Shown here piece after piece: positions 1 to 7,425 of a stretch of 27,056 nt of DNA. A program made the translations under genes and the position numbers. The DNA lies in the NCBI GenBank assembly GCA_049291875.1, contig JBATQE010000057.1, forward strand, positions 1 to 27,056, given 5' to 3'. Position 1 is the first letter of the stretch. Each line of letters opens with the position of its first letter. The notes under the pieces were generated by a model. That model was given only the letters and a program-made list of their open reading frames with translations. It ran no database searches and was not told the DNA's origin. This DNA comes from CTSOIL-112 sp049291875 (lineage in GTDB: Bacteria; Pseudomonadota; Gammaproteobacteria; Burkholderiales; Burkholderiaceae).

Positions 1-393
1 CAGCGGTTCGAAACCAATCGAGCGCACGATCGCAGGCGTGGCGAATAGTGAACCCGTTGCCATAATCGCCGCTACCGCCAGCAATAAATCATCGCGCATA
101 CCGAGCAGATAGCAGGTACCAATCGCCAAAATCGACATACCAACCGTGTGAATCAGCGCATACAGCCAGACGGACGGCTGCGAGAGCGTACGTACCAATG
201 TATGCTGGTTAATCGCCATCAGTGTAAAAAACATCAGGAAAAACAACACCATCGGTAGGTAGGGCAAAACCACATCGGACAATTCGGGCAGCAAAAAGCC
301 TAAAATAGTCGCCAGAATCATGAATAAGGCGGAGTGATGTGAGATGAAATTTAAAATACGCATAAAGAACGGTTTCTTTTTTGGGGCGGGCAT
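1..393 (-). CDS. Polytopic membrane transporter, SBF/BASS-like, N-terminal part (cut by window edge)
   Basis: An open frame on the minus strand runs from ATG at 393 to the left edge without a stop (131 codons seen). The product begins MPAPKKKPFFMRILNFISHH and then shows hydrophobic segments at about residues 22-36, 41-61, 77-98 and 102-115, so it is an inner-membrane protein. The spacing of segments and the stretch ATGSLFATPAIVRSIGFEP resemble the bile acid:sodium symporter (SBF/BASS) fold; that family call is from pattern memory and is tentative. A second in-frame ATG at 363 (MRILNF) is an alternative start; neither has a clear Shine-Dalgarno. It lies 159 bases downstream of miaB on the same strand, separated by a palindrome at 436-462, so co-transcription is possible but not shown. 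Substrate unknown. Confidence 0.6.
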   Translation of the reverse strand, partial: MPAPKKKPFFMRILNFISHHSALFMILATILGFLLPELSDVVLPYLPMVLFFLMFFTLMAINQHTLVRTLSQPSVWLYALIHTVGMSILAIGTCYLLGMRDDLLLAVAAIMATGSLFATPAIVRSIGFEPL

Positions 394-435
394 CCAGAAG
401 AATCAATCAAGCCCACAAAATTGAATGATTGAAGA

Positions 436-462
436 ATCCCCGCTCAAAATCATTGCGGGGAT
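436..462. repeat. Palindrome between miaB and the membrane-protein gene (REP-like)
   Basis: ATCCCCGC at 436-443 and GCGGGGAT at 455-462 form a perfect 8-bp stem with an 11-base loop, followed by GACGG. No T-run follows on either strand, so it is a poor intrinsic terminator and looks more like the short dispersed extragenic palindromes of proteobacteria. Confidence 0.4.
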
Positions 463-552
463 GACGGCTTTGTATTGAGATTGCTCCTGAATGATAAACA
501 GCGACTTGGATTTGGGGTGGGGGACAACCCAACCTAACAAGCCAATTTAATT

Positions 553-1980
553 TTACGCCTGTGCAATCGGAATGCTGATGAACCCGCGCGATGCGCTGTA
601 CGGCAGCGGTGTGAACGCATCCATCTGCTCGGCACTCATCGCGACTTCGCCACGCAGGGTGTTGGTCATCGCCTGAGTGATGCGCATATCGACCATTTGC
701 CCGATGAGTTTTTGTCGCGCATTGGCCAGACCGACCGGTGGTTTGAAATTCACAATGCGGTTATTCTCCGTGCGTCCGTACAGTTCAGACGGATCGCGCG
801 TGGACAGACCTTCGACCAGCACTTTTTCGATATGACCGACCATGCTGTCGCTAACCGATTTGGCGTATTGGGCGATTTCGGCTTGCAAGGTTTGTAGGCG
901 GTGCAGCTTTTCGTTGTACGGAACCAAATCCTCCAACTCCGCCGCCGGCGTGCCCGGACGTGCGCTGTAAATGAAGGAGAAACTCACATCGAATTTCACC
1001 GCGTCAATCAGACGCATGGTGTCGAGAAAATCCTCATGCGTTTCGCCCGGGAAACCAACGATAAAGTCCGAGGACATCGCCAGATTCGGCCGAATCGCTT
1101 TCAATTTTTCGATGATGCGTAAATATTCCTGCGCCGTATAACCGCGCTTCATCGCGCTCAAAATGCGGTCTGAGCCGGATTGCACCGGCAAATGCAGGTG
1201 ATTAACCAATTGCGGCACTTTATCAAACGCGTTGATCAGGCGGTCGGTGAAATGATTCGGATGGCTGGTGGTGAAACGAATCCGTTCGATGCCGTCAATA
1301 TGCGCCATGGTCTCCAGCAGTGTGGCGAAGTCGGCGATCTCTGACGTGCCGCCCATGGTACCCATATAGCCGTTGACGTTTTGCCCCAACAGATTGATTT
1401 CCTTCACGCCCTGATCGGCCAGATCGGCGATTTCGGTCAAGACGTCATCGAACGGGCGCGAGACCTCCTCGCCGCGTGTGTACGGTACGATGCAGTAGCT
1501 GCAGTATTTTGAGCAGCCTTCCATGATGGAGACGTAGGCTGTGGCTTTTTCCACCTTTGGTGGTGGCAAATGATCGAATTTTTCGATTTCGACGAACGAT
1601 ACGTCCACCTGCGAACGGCCTGTTTTCGCACGTTTATCGAGCAATTGCGGCAGGCGGTGCAAGGTTTGCGGGCCGAACACCACATCCACATACGGCGCGC
1701 GTGCGACGATGTTTTTGCCTTCTTGCGAGGCGACACAGCCGCCCACGCCGATAATCAGATTCGGATTTTTCTTTTTCAGCTCGCGGATTCGCCCGAGGTC
1801 GGAGAAGACTTTTTCCTGTGCTTTTTCGCGGATGGAGCAGGTGTTGAGTAACACCACATCGGCCTCAGCCATCTCATTGGTTTTTTCAAAACCGCTTTGT
1901 TCACGCAGAACGTCATGGATTTTGTCGGTGTCGTATTCGTTCATTTGACAACCGAAGGTTTTGATAAATACTTTTTTCAT
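553..1980 (-). CDS. miaB: tRNA-2-methylthio-N6-dimethylallyladenosine synthase MiaB
   Basis: This radical-SAM methylthiotransferase adds the methylthio group to i6A37 of tRNAs that read codons starting with U. The N-terminal MTTase domain carries the three auxiliary-cluster cysteines C11 (FGCQMNEYD), C48 (NTCSIREKA) and C82 (GGCVASQEG). The radical-SAM cluster motif is C156-x3-C160-x2-C163 (GCSKYCSYC), and a TRAM domain closes the protein. I chose ATG 1980 (MKKVFIKTFGC, 475 aa), which matches the usual family length; a GAGATA sequence sits just upstream. The frame stays open upstream to 2049, but the extra residues are not family-like. A TATAAT-like -10 lies about 90 bases upstream. The genes that often follow miaB (phoH-like, ybeY) are absent; a membrane transporter follows instead. 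Confidence 0.97.
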   Translation of the reverse strand: MKKVFIKTFGCQMNEYDTDKIHDVLREQSGFEKTNEMAEADVVLLNTCSIREKAQEKVFSDLGRIRELKKKNPNLIIGVGGCVASQEGKNIVARAPYVDVVFGPQTLHRLPQLLDKRAKTGRSQVDVSFVEIEKFDHLPPPKVEKATAYVSIMEGCSKYCSYCIVPYTRGEEVSRPFDDVLTEIADLADQGVKEINLLGQNVNGYMGTMGGTSEIADFATLLETMAHIDGIERIRFTTSHPNHFTDRLINAFDKVPQLVNHLHLPVQSGSDRILSAMKRGYTAQEYLRIIEKLKAIRPNLAMSSDFIVGFPGETHEDFLDTMRLIDAVKFDVSFSFIYSARPGTPAAELEDLVPYNEKLHRLQTLQAEIAQYAKSVSDSMVGHIEKVLVEGLSTRDPSELYGRTENNRIVNFKPPVGLANARQKLIGQMVDMRITQAMTNTLRGEVAMSAEQMDAFTPLPYSASRGFISIPIAQA

Positions 1981-2065
1981 CATTATCTCTCGTCGAAACA
2001 GTGGTTTATTCTGGGGACGTGACATCAGCGCAATGTGCGCGCTGAGCAATTCGTTGAAGGGCGTG

Positions 2066-2071
2066 ATTATA
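2066..2071 (-). promoter_or_regulatory. Candidate miaB -10 element
   Basis: On the minus strand this reads TATAAT, a perfect -10 hexamer about 85 bases before the miaB start. No convincing -35 hexamer lies 16-18 bases upstream, so the promoter call is tentative. Confidence 0.35.
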
Positions 2072-2121
2072 CGCTTTATGAGTGCTCACTGTGTGATTAA
2101 GCGATTGATTCTGGGGGCTTT

Positions 2122-2158
2122 TGTATATAAAAATGCGCAAAGCGAAGGGCTTTGCGCA
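2122..2158 (-). terminator. Rho-independent terminator after rclC
   Basis: TGCGCAAAGC at 2134-2143 pairs perfectly with GCTTTGCGCA at 2149-2158 (10 bp, 5-base loop). Read on the minus strand the stem is followed by TTTTTATAT, the layout of an intrinsic terminator for transcripts coming from rclC. Confidence 0.8.
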
Positions 2159-2287
2159 GAAAAAGAAGGGGGATGCCATCAGAGCAGAAGAGCTGTTCAC
2201 TCATTGGGCACTGCCACGCCTTCCTTCCTCCTCAATCTCTTAGCCAAATCATGATGAAGTTCATGAATGGGCAGAGATTTTATTGCA

Positions 2288-2863
2288 TTAAATCCGAACT
2301 TTTTGCTGTGCCAAAATGGTTTTGGCCGAGTCAACCATGGCGACGAAACCTGCGGCGAGCATCATCGCGTCTTTCAGTACCAATCGTCCCGCGCCGGAGA
2401 GATAAGGAAAACCGGTGTGCGCATCTGCACCGTGAACCCAAGTTTCAGGCGTGAAAATCAGGAAGGTGTAGGTGACGAACGGGGTCAAGAAGCACAAAGT
2501 CGCGCCGATCAAGCCCAATTTCGGCGAAATATAGTGCGACAGCAGCAATAAAGCAAATACGATTTCCACCACGCCCAAACCGTTTGAATAGCCGTAGGTG
2601 TTGTTCATATGGTGCCAAGCACGGTGCGCTTCATTCAAAACGCCTTCGCCATTCATGTATTGCGCATAGTTGGCCGGATCGTTGTACAACCATGACATAA
2701 AGGGACTGTTGGCAACAAACGGCACGATACTGTCCGCTTCGTAGGGAATGAATTTGAGCCAGCCAATCCATAAAAATACAATGGCAATTGAAATGCGGCA
2801 CAGATGAACCCCCCATTGTTCAGAGTTTGCCAGTTTGTTGAGAAATTGATTGTATGAACTCAT
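2288..2863 (-). CDS. rclC: Reactive chlorine resistance membrane protein RclC (DUF417/YkgB family)
   Basis: The protein matches Escherichia coli RclC/YkgB along its length. The shared landmarks are WIGWLKFIPYEADSIVPFV near the N-terminus, NNTYGYSNGLGVVEIVFAL in the middle, and GFPYLSGAGRLVLKD near the C-terminus. About four transmembrane helices are visible, so it sits in the inner membrane. RclC protects against hypochlorous acid and related oxidants by an unsettled mechanism. Two adjacent ATGs exist at 2866 and 2863; the AGGAG motif sits five bases before the second, which I prefer (191 aa). It follows an AhpD-like gene on the same strand, and an intrinsic terminator closes the unit. The divergent RclR-like regulator upstream supports the assignment. 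The E. coli partners rclA and rclB are not in this window. Confidence 0.93.
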   Translation of the reverse strand: MSSYNQFLNKLANSEQWGVHLCRISIAIVFLWIGWLKFIPYEADSIVPFVANSPFMSWLYNDPANYAQYMNGEGVLNEAHRAWHHMNNTYGYSNGLGVVEIVFALLLLSHYISPKLGLIGATLCFLTPFVTYTFLIFTPETWVHGADAHTGFPYLSGAGRLVLKDAMMLAAGFVAMVDSAKTILAQQKVRI

Positions 2864-2884
2864 CATAGCTCCTTGTTGTTAGTA

Positions 2885-2902
2885 GCCTATTACACAATAG
2901 GC
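2885..2902. repeat. Hairpin in the spacer between the AhpD-like gene and rclC
   Basis: GCCTATT at 2885-2891 and AATAGGC at 2896-2902 form a perfect 7-bp stem with a 4-base loop in the 58-bp spacer between the two genes. It could affect the relative expression or stability of the two messages; there is no T-run. Confidence 0.45.
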
Positions 2903-2921
2903 AATAAGCGGTTGTTGAAAA

Positions 2922-3263
2922 TTAGGGATTTTGATTGACTTGGTAGGCTTCCAGCGCACGCAGCGCGTAGGTATAAGCCGCGCCGGCGTTCAGGGCAATC
3001 GCGGTGGCCAAAGCGCCGGCCACTTCAGATTCGGTGGCGCCTTCTTTGATGGCCGCTTCCGCATGAACCCCGATGCAGCTTTCGCAGCGGGTTGTGACGG
3101 CAACGGCTAAAGCGATCAGCTCGCGCGTTTTGCCGTCTAATGCTTCTGCGGCGGCGGCATCGTTCAGTGAAGCATAGGCTGCCATCATTTTCGGATGCTT
3201 TTTGCCCAAAGCGCCAAACGATTTTTTGACATGCGTGACATGTGCTTTCCAATCCTTAAACAT
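2922..3263 (-). CDS. AhpD-like carboxymuconolactone decarboxylase (CMD) family protein
   Basis: A compact all-helical CMD/AhpD-family protein of 113 aa. It has the redox motif C60-x2-C63-x3-H67 (CESCIGVH), which in AhpD-type proteins acts as a thiol peroxidase or disulfide reductase site, followed by the typical helix ending AGALATAIALNAGAAYTYALRALEAY. Cytoplasmic: no signal peptide or membrane segment. The start ATG 3263 has AGGAA at good spacing. It is the first gene of a two-gene unit with rclC and is divergent from an RclR-like regulator, so an oxidant-inducible peroxidase role is inferred. From memory, Pseudomonas aeruginosa also keeps an AhpD-like gene (rclX) beside rclR. The true reducing partner and substrate cannot be read from sequence. 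Confidence 0.88.
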   Translation of the reverse strand: MFKDWKAHVTHVKKSFGALGKKHPKMMAAYASLNDAAAAEALDGKTRELIALAVAVTTRCESCIGVHAEAAIKEGATESEVAGALATAIALNAGAAYTYALRALEAYQVNQNP

Positions 3264-3361
3264 TTCTGTTCCTTGTGAAGTTAATGAAGTGACTGTATTA
3301 TTGCGGTTTAAACGAGGTGTTTATGGTCTAATCGTCTCAAAAATTGGAGGAAATGGCTCAA
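3264..3361. promoter_or_regulatory. Divergent control region between rclR and the AhpD-like/rclC unit
   Basis: The 98-bp spacer must hold the promoters for both directions and, by analogy with E. coli RclR, the activator site. I could not pick out -35/-10 pairs of consensus quality, which fits an activator-dependent promoter. GGAGG at 3346-3350 serves rclR. Confidence 0.5.
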
Positions 3362-4264
3362 ATGGATGTTTTGGATCGCTTGGTGGAGTTGGCGCAGCTC
3401 AGTGGCGCGGTGGATACGCGTTGCGTTTTTCAGGGGGATTGGAAGATCAAAGACGCTGATCAACAGCAGGGTCATGCGCAGTTGCACATCGTGGTGAAAG
3501 GGCAGGCGTATTTACAACTCGATCAAACAGCGCCCAAGCTACTGCATGAGGGTGATTTGTTTTTCTTACCGCGCGCGCGTGCGCATCAGTTGTGCAGCAG
3601 CCCGACCTTTGTGGTGGATGAGTTGTCCGCGCCGGAGGAAACCTCGTTCGGCTCGTTTACGGTCAAAAAAATGGGGACGGAGGGCGCGCGTACCGAGCTG
3701 TTTTGCGGGCATTTTTCGTATTCGGAAACGTCGGATTTGATGAAAGCCTTGCCTGAATATGTGTTTTTAAATTTCGATCACCCCTCGCTCGGTGGTTTGA
3801 TTGAGCTGCTTCAGTACGAGGCGCAGGCGCAGGAGCGAGGGGCGAACAGCATCATTAATTCATTGTCCATTGCCTTGCTCACGTTGATTATTCGTCGGCA
3901 TATGGTTTTGGCTGAGCATGAGGTGTTGAGCCGTGGCGTGTTGTTGGCTTCCCGTGATCGTCGCCTATACCCGCTGATTCATGCGGTATTGGACTTGCCT
4001 CAGGAGAATTGGACGGTCGAGAATTTGGCCGAGTTGGCTTGTGTGTCGCGCGCGCAGTTGATGCGCTTATTCAAGCAACACGTGGGGATGAGCCCGCATC
4101 ATTTTGTGCAACACGTTCGCCTTCAACGGGCGGCGCAGATGTTGCGCCAAAGTTCGTACTCGATATTGCACATTGCTTTGGCTGTGGGTTTTCAATCGGA
4201 AACCCACTTTGGCAAAGCGTTTAAACAAAAATACGGCGTGACCCCCGGGCAATATCGCCGTTGA
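3362..4264 (+). CDS. rclR: AraC-family redox-sensing activator RclR
   Basis: An AraC/XylS regulator of 300 aa with an N-terminal cupin-like sensing domain (about 1-190). Two C-terminal helix-turn-helix motifs follow (TVENLAELACVSRAQLMRLF and SILHIALAVGFQSETHFGKA, ending GVTPGQYRR). It aligns with E. coli RclR from the first residue (MDVLDRL against MDALSRL). With the start at 3362 the reactive cysteine falls at C21, as in E. coli, and C115 (ELFCGHFSY) aligns with E. coli C89. About 26 extra residues lie between them, which also contain C78. Oxidation of these cysteines by HOCl activates E. coli RclR. Other in-frame starts exist at 3353 and 3344; GGAGG at 3346-3350 is eleven bases from 3362 but only two from 3353. 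Divergent from the AhpD-like gene and rclC, its likely targets. Confidence 0.9.
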   Translation: MDVLDRLVELAQLSGAVDTRCVFQGDWKIKDADQQQGHAQLHIVVKGQAYLQLDQTAPKLLHEGDLFFLPRARAHQLCSSPTFVVDELSAPEETSFGSFTVKKMGTEGARTELFCGHFSYSETSDLMKALPEYVFLNFDHPSLGGLIELLQYEAQAQERGANSIINSLSIALLTLIIRRHMVLAEHEVLSRGVLLASRDRRLYPLIHAVLDLPQENWTVENLAELACVSRAQLMRLFKQHVGMSPHHFVQHVRLQRAAQMLRQSSYSILHIALAVGFQSETHFGKAFKQKYGVTPGQYRR

Positions 4265-4276
4265 TCGCAGCGATGC

Positions 4277-5272
4277 TTATTTTGCGTCGTTCAACGAATA
4301 CGGTAACGCACGATGTTGCCATTGAGCGCTCGGCTCCGTGAATGAGAGCTGCGCGTCGTTCTCCAGCAGCGGCAGGCTGACCTCGTACAGCACGTCGATC
4401 TGTGTGTCGTTCAGCGGGCTGCGCGCGTAGGCGAGCAATTGTCCGGCGGGCTGCGCGGGGTCTGCGCTGCTGTACACATCCATGCCGATGCGTAATTGTG
4501 TGAGTGCTTGATCGCGCTCGGCTGCGTTGGTAAAACCAATGGAGGCCGCTTGCATACGGCGTTTGAGTTTACCCAGATAGTGGCTGCGCGCGACGATTTC
4601 CTGTCCCGGATAACAGCCTTTTTTGAAATTCACGCCGCCAATGCGTTCCAAATTCATCATTTGCGGCACAAATGCCTCGGAAATATCAGCGGTGACGTGT
4701 GCGATGCCCGCACGAATATCGAGCCAGTGCCACAGAGCCAAATCGCTCGCATCCGTCGGCGTTTCAGCCGATTGAGGCGTGATGCGGATTTCTCGCGGCA
4801 GGCTGTGGGCATTGGATTCATCGAGTACGCTGGGCAAAATACCCAAACGGGTCATGCCATCCGTCGTCTGTTTCACGCCGTTGGCCAAGGCGTTTTGCCC
4901 GACAAAACCGCTGATGTGGTATTGCGCGCTGACATTGTCCAATGTGGCTTTCATGCGCAGCACAAACATCCGCAGGCGTTTGATCACCGTTTCGGCGACC
5001 GAATGGTGCATCAGCAAAAACACCTCTTCGCCCTCGGCATAGGTGTAGAAAATCGCATACAGCCGACCTTTGGCCGAGCAGTAGCCGCCCAGTCGCACGT
5101 CGTTGTCACCCAAATGTGCAATGTCTTGCGTGAACTGCGTGTGCAAAAACGCTTTCGCATCTACGCCGCTGACGCGAATCAGCGCGTATTCGCCATTCAA
5201 ATTCAAGTTTAAACCCGTGTCCAGTTGCGCCAGCAGCGGTAGGCTGACTTCGCTATTATTCATCGTGTGCAT
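4277..5272 (-). CDS. ygfZ: Folate-binding Fe-S maintenance protein YgfZ (tRNA-modification support protein)
   Basis: A GcvT-like protein of 331 aa with the YgfZ signature KKGCYPGQEIVAR; the conserved cysteine is C220 here. YgfZ binds tetrahydrofolate and supports the activity of certain Fe-S enzymes; in E. coli its loss lowers MiaB-dependent tRNA methylthiolation. The start is taken at ATG 5272, since AGGTGG lies eight bases upstream; a GTG at 5284 and an ATG at 5263 are in frame. It is cytoplasmic. It is convergent with rclR (12 bases between stops, no terminator seen) and divergent from rarA. Its presence between miaB and rimO in this window may be chance but is functionally coherent. Confidence 0.93.
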   Translation of the reverse strand: MHTMNNSEVSLPLLAQLDTGLNLNLNGEYALIRVSGVDAKAFLHTQFTQDIAHLGDNDVRLGGYCSAKGRLYAIFYTYAEGEEVFLLMHHSVAETVIKRLRMFVLRMKATLDNVSAQYHISGFVGQNALANGVKQTTDGMTRLGILPSVLDESNAHSLPREIRITPQSAETPTDASDLALWHWLDIRAGIAHVTADISEAFVPQMMNLERIGGVNFKKGCYPGQEIVARSHYLGKLKRRMQAASIGFTNAAERDQALTQLRIGMDVYSSADPAQPAGQLLAYARSPLNDTQIDVLYEVSLPLLENDAQLSFTEPSAQWQHRALPYSLNDAK

Positions 5273-5405
5273 TGTTTGTTCCACCTGTAAACATTAGAAT
5301 GATGAAATTGTACCTGTGATTGGTCAAGCATGCCTCCATGCGTTTGCAAAGAGGTTTTTAATGCGCGAGACCGATCAATCAATTGAATGAAAATAGAGCG
5401 AACCC

Positions 5406-6743
5406 ATGAGTGATTTATTTGCCGGCGATCTGCCCAATCATGGCGCAACGGCGTCGGTGGACGAGAACGCGCCGCTGGCCGAGCGTCTGCGTCCGCAAAA
5501 CCTGTCCGAAGTCATCGGGCAAAAACACCTGCTCGGCGAAGGCCAACCGCTGGCGGTCGCGTTCGCCCAGCGGCGCATGCACTCCATGATTTTTTGGGGC
5601 CCGCCGGGCGTTGGCAAAACCACACTGGCGCGGCTGGTGGCGCACTCCTTCGATGCCCAGTTTGTCGCGCTTTCCGCCGTTTTGTCGGGCGTGAAAGAAA
5701 TCCGCGAAGTGGTGGAGCAAGCGCAGATTTGGAAAGTACAAGGGCGGCAAACCATTCTGTTTGTTGATGAGGTACATCGGTTCAATAAATCGCAACAAGA
5801 CGCCTTTTTACCGCACGTCGAATCCGGTTTGCTCACCTTTATCGGCGCGACCACCGAAAACCCCTCATTCGAGGTCAATAATGCGCTGCTCTCGCGTGCC
5901 GCCGTATATGTGCTGCAATCCTTGAGCGAGCAAGATTTAGCCGATTTGGTCGTGCGCGCCAGTGAAGCGACACAATACACCGTCGCGCCCGATGCGCAAA
6001 CCATACTGATCGAATCCGCCGACGGAGACGCGCGCCGACTGCTCAATCATTTTGAGCAGGCCATGCACGTCGCGCGCTCGCACAAACAAACGCAAATCAG
6101 CGCCGAGCATCTCAAAGCCAGTCTCGGCGCGACGCTGCGGCGATTCGATGCGGGCGGCGAAGCGTTTTACGACCAAATTTCCGCCCTGCATAAATCTGTG
6201 CGCGGCTCCAACCCCGATGCCGCGCTGTACTGGTTCTGCCGCATGCTCGATGGTGGTACCGACCCGCGCTACCTCGCGCGGCGCATCGTGCGCATGGCGT
6301 GGGAAGACATCGGGCTGGCCGATCCGCGCGCCATGCAAATTTGCAACGACGCGGCGCAAACCTACGAACGCCTCGGTTCACCTGAGGGCGAACTCGCGCT
6401 CGCGCAAGCCGTACTCTACCTCGCCGTCGCCGCCAAATCCAATGCGGGCTATATGGCCTACAACCAAGCGCGTGCTTGGGTCAAACAGGACGGCTCGCGC
6501 CCCGTGCCGCTGCACCTGCGCAACGCGCCGACCAAGTTGATGAAAGAACTCGACTACGGCAAAAACTACCGCTACGCGCATGACGAAGCGGGCGGCTACG
6601 CGGCGGGCGAAAACTACTTCCCCGACGATATGCCGCAGGTGAATTTTTACCAGCCGACCGAGCGCGGGCTGGAGCACAAGATTAAAGAAAAATTGGCTTA
6701 TCTCAAAAGTTTGGATGAGCAGGCACAATCTGGAAAGTCATAG
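5406..6743 (+). CDS. rarA: Replication-associated recombination protein A (RarA/MgsA), AAA+ ATPase
   Basis: An AAA+ ATPase of the clamp-loader/RuvB relatives that acts at stalled replication forks. Walker A is GPPGVGKTT with K71, and Walker B is FVDEVHRF with D121 and E122. Sensor-1 is in FIGATTENPSFEVN, followed by the arginine finger region SRAAVY. The C-terminal half carries the family tetramerisation domain, with motifs such as SVRGSNPDAALYWFCRMLDGG and AYNQARAWVK. Length 445 aa is typical. The ribosome site before ATG 5406 is weak (GAGCG). The next gene, DUF924, begins 14 bases after its stop, so the two are probably co-transcribed. Confidence 0.96.
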   Translation: MSDLFAGDLPNHGATASVDENAPLAERLRPQNLSEVIGQKHLLGEGQPLAVAFAQRRMHSMIFWGPPGVGKTTLARLVAHSFDAQFVALSAVLSGVKEIREVVEQAQIWKVQGRQTILFVDEVHRFNKSQQDAFLPHVESGLLTFIGATTENPSFEVNNALLSRAAVYVLQSLSEQDLADLVVRASEATQYTVAPDAQTILIESADGDARRLLNHFEQAMHVARSHKQTQISAEHLKASLGATLRRFDAGGEAFYDQISALHKSVRGSNPDAALYWFCRMLDGGTDPRYLARRIVRMAWEDIGLADPRAMQICNDAAQTYERLGSPEGELALAQAVLYLAVAAKSNAGYMAYNQARAWVKQDGSRPVPLHLRNAPTKLMKELDYGKNYRYAHDEAGGYAAGENYFPDDMPQVNFYQPTERGLEHKIKEKLAYLKSLDEQAQSGKS

Positions 6744-6757
6744 AATCAAAGGTGTTT

Positions 6758-7306
6758 ATGAAACAACAGAACCCGCAACATATCCTTCATTTTTGGTTTG
6801 ATGAATTGCAGCCCGAACAATGGTGGCGCAAAGATGCCGCATTGGATGCGCAGATCACCGAGCGTTTTTCAGACATTCATACGCAGGCCAATCGCGGTGA
6901 GTTGTGGCATTGGCGTGCCGAGGCGTCGGGTCGTTTGGCCGAAATCATCGTACTGGATCAGTTCTCACGCAATATTTTTCGCGATACGCCGCACGCGTTT
7001 GCTTCGGATGCGCTGGCTTTGGTCTTGGCGCAGGAGGCCGTCGGACAAAACCTGCATATGCAGTTGTCGGAACGAATGCGTGGTTTTATGTTTTTGCCGT
7101 TCATGCACAGTGAATCGGTGGCCATGCATGACGTCGCGGTGCGGCTGTATACCGAATTGGGCGATGCGTATCAATTGGATTTTGAATTCAAACACAAGGC
7201 GATCATCGATCGATTCGGACGTTATCCTCATCGCAATGCAATTTTGGGGCGACAATCAACGGTCGAGGAGGTCGAGTTTTTGCAGCAGCCCAATTCGGCG
7301 TTTTGA
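6758..7306 (+). CDS. DUF924 family protein
   Basis: The product (182 aa) shows the conserved DUF924 pattern: HFWFDEL at the start, then LAEIIVLDQFSRNIFRDTPHAF, MFLPFMHSES, and RFGRYPHRNAILGRQST with a following EEVEFLQ. It is predicted to be soluble and alpha-helical (TPR-like). No biochemical role is established that I know of, and I assign none. ATG 6758 is preferred; an in-frame GTG lies at 6752 and AGGTG overlaps it. It follows rarA by 14 bases, and a short intrinsic terminator (7369-7390) lies after it, so rarA-DUF924 is likely one unit. Confidence 0.88.
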   Translation: MKQQNPQHILHFWFDELQPEQWWRKDAALDAQITERFSDIHTQANRGELWHWRAEASGRLAEIIVLDQFSRNIFRDTPHAFASDALALVLAQEAVGQNLHMQLSERMRGFMFLPFMHSESVAMHDVAVRLYTELGDAYQLDFEFKHKAIIDRFGRYPHRNAILGRQSTVEEVEFLQQPNSAF

Positions 7307-7368
7307 TCAGAAAATTTGTTTAAATGTCGATTTAATGATCGATCTTGCTGATGCTTATGCGATAATTT

Positions 7369-7390
7369 GCACCATTACGGTGCTTTTTTT
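7369..7390 (+). terminator. Rho-independent terminator after the DUF924 gene
   Basis: GCACC at 7369-7373 pairs with GGTGC at 7379-7383 (5-base loop), followed directly by seven T. It sits 35 bases before the gdhA start, so the gdhA promoter must overlap it, or gdhA is reached by read-through. Confidence 0.7.
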
Positions 7391-7425
7391 GCGCCCAAGA
7401 TTTTTTAATGTGATGAAAGACTATT

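Larger units (their letters stand above)
1981..2287. other. Intergenic region between miaB and rclC (307 bp)
   Basis: The stretch holds a candidate miaB promoter (-10 at 2066-2071, minus strand), a 7-bp hairpin TCAGCGC/GCGCTGA at 2025-2031 and 2039-2045 in the presumed miaB leader, and the rclC terminator at 2122-2158. Small open frames here on both strands lack ribosome sites and family features. Confidence 0.6.

Noticed and set aside
209..406. Minus-strand 65-codon frame at the left edge
   Set aside because: It overlaps the membrane-protein frame 1-393, which reads as helices to the window edge; the 65-codon frame starts with TTG and shows no such pattern.
780..795. Neisserial DNA uptake sequence
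   Set aside because: Only one 9-of-10 match (TTCAGACGG) to the reverse complement of GCCGTCTGAA was noticed, inside miaB; no enrichment of the word was seen in the window, so it is not evidence of a DUS genome.
4496..5212. Plus-strand open frame (238 codons) opposite ygfZ
   Set aside because: It mirrors the ygfZ coding strand; the ygfZ signature and start site are convincing, and this frame has none.
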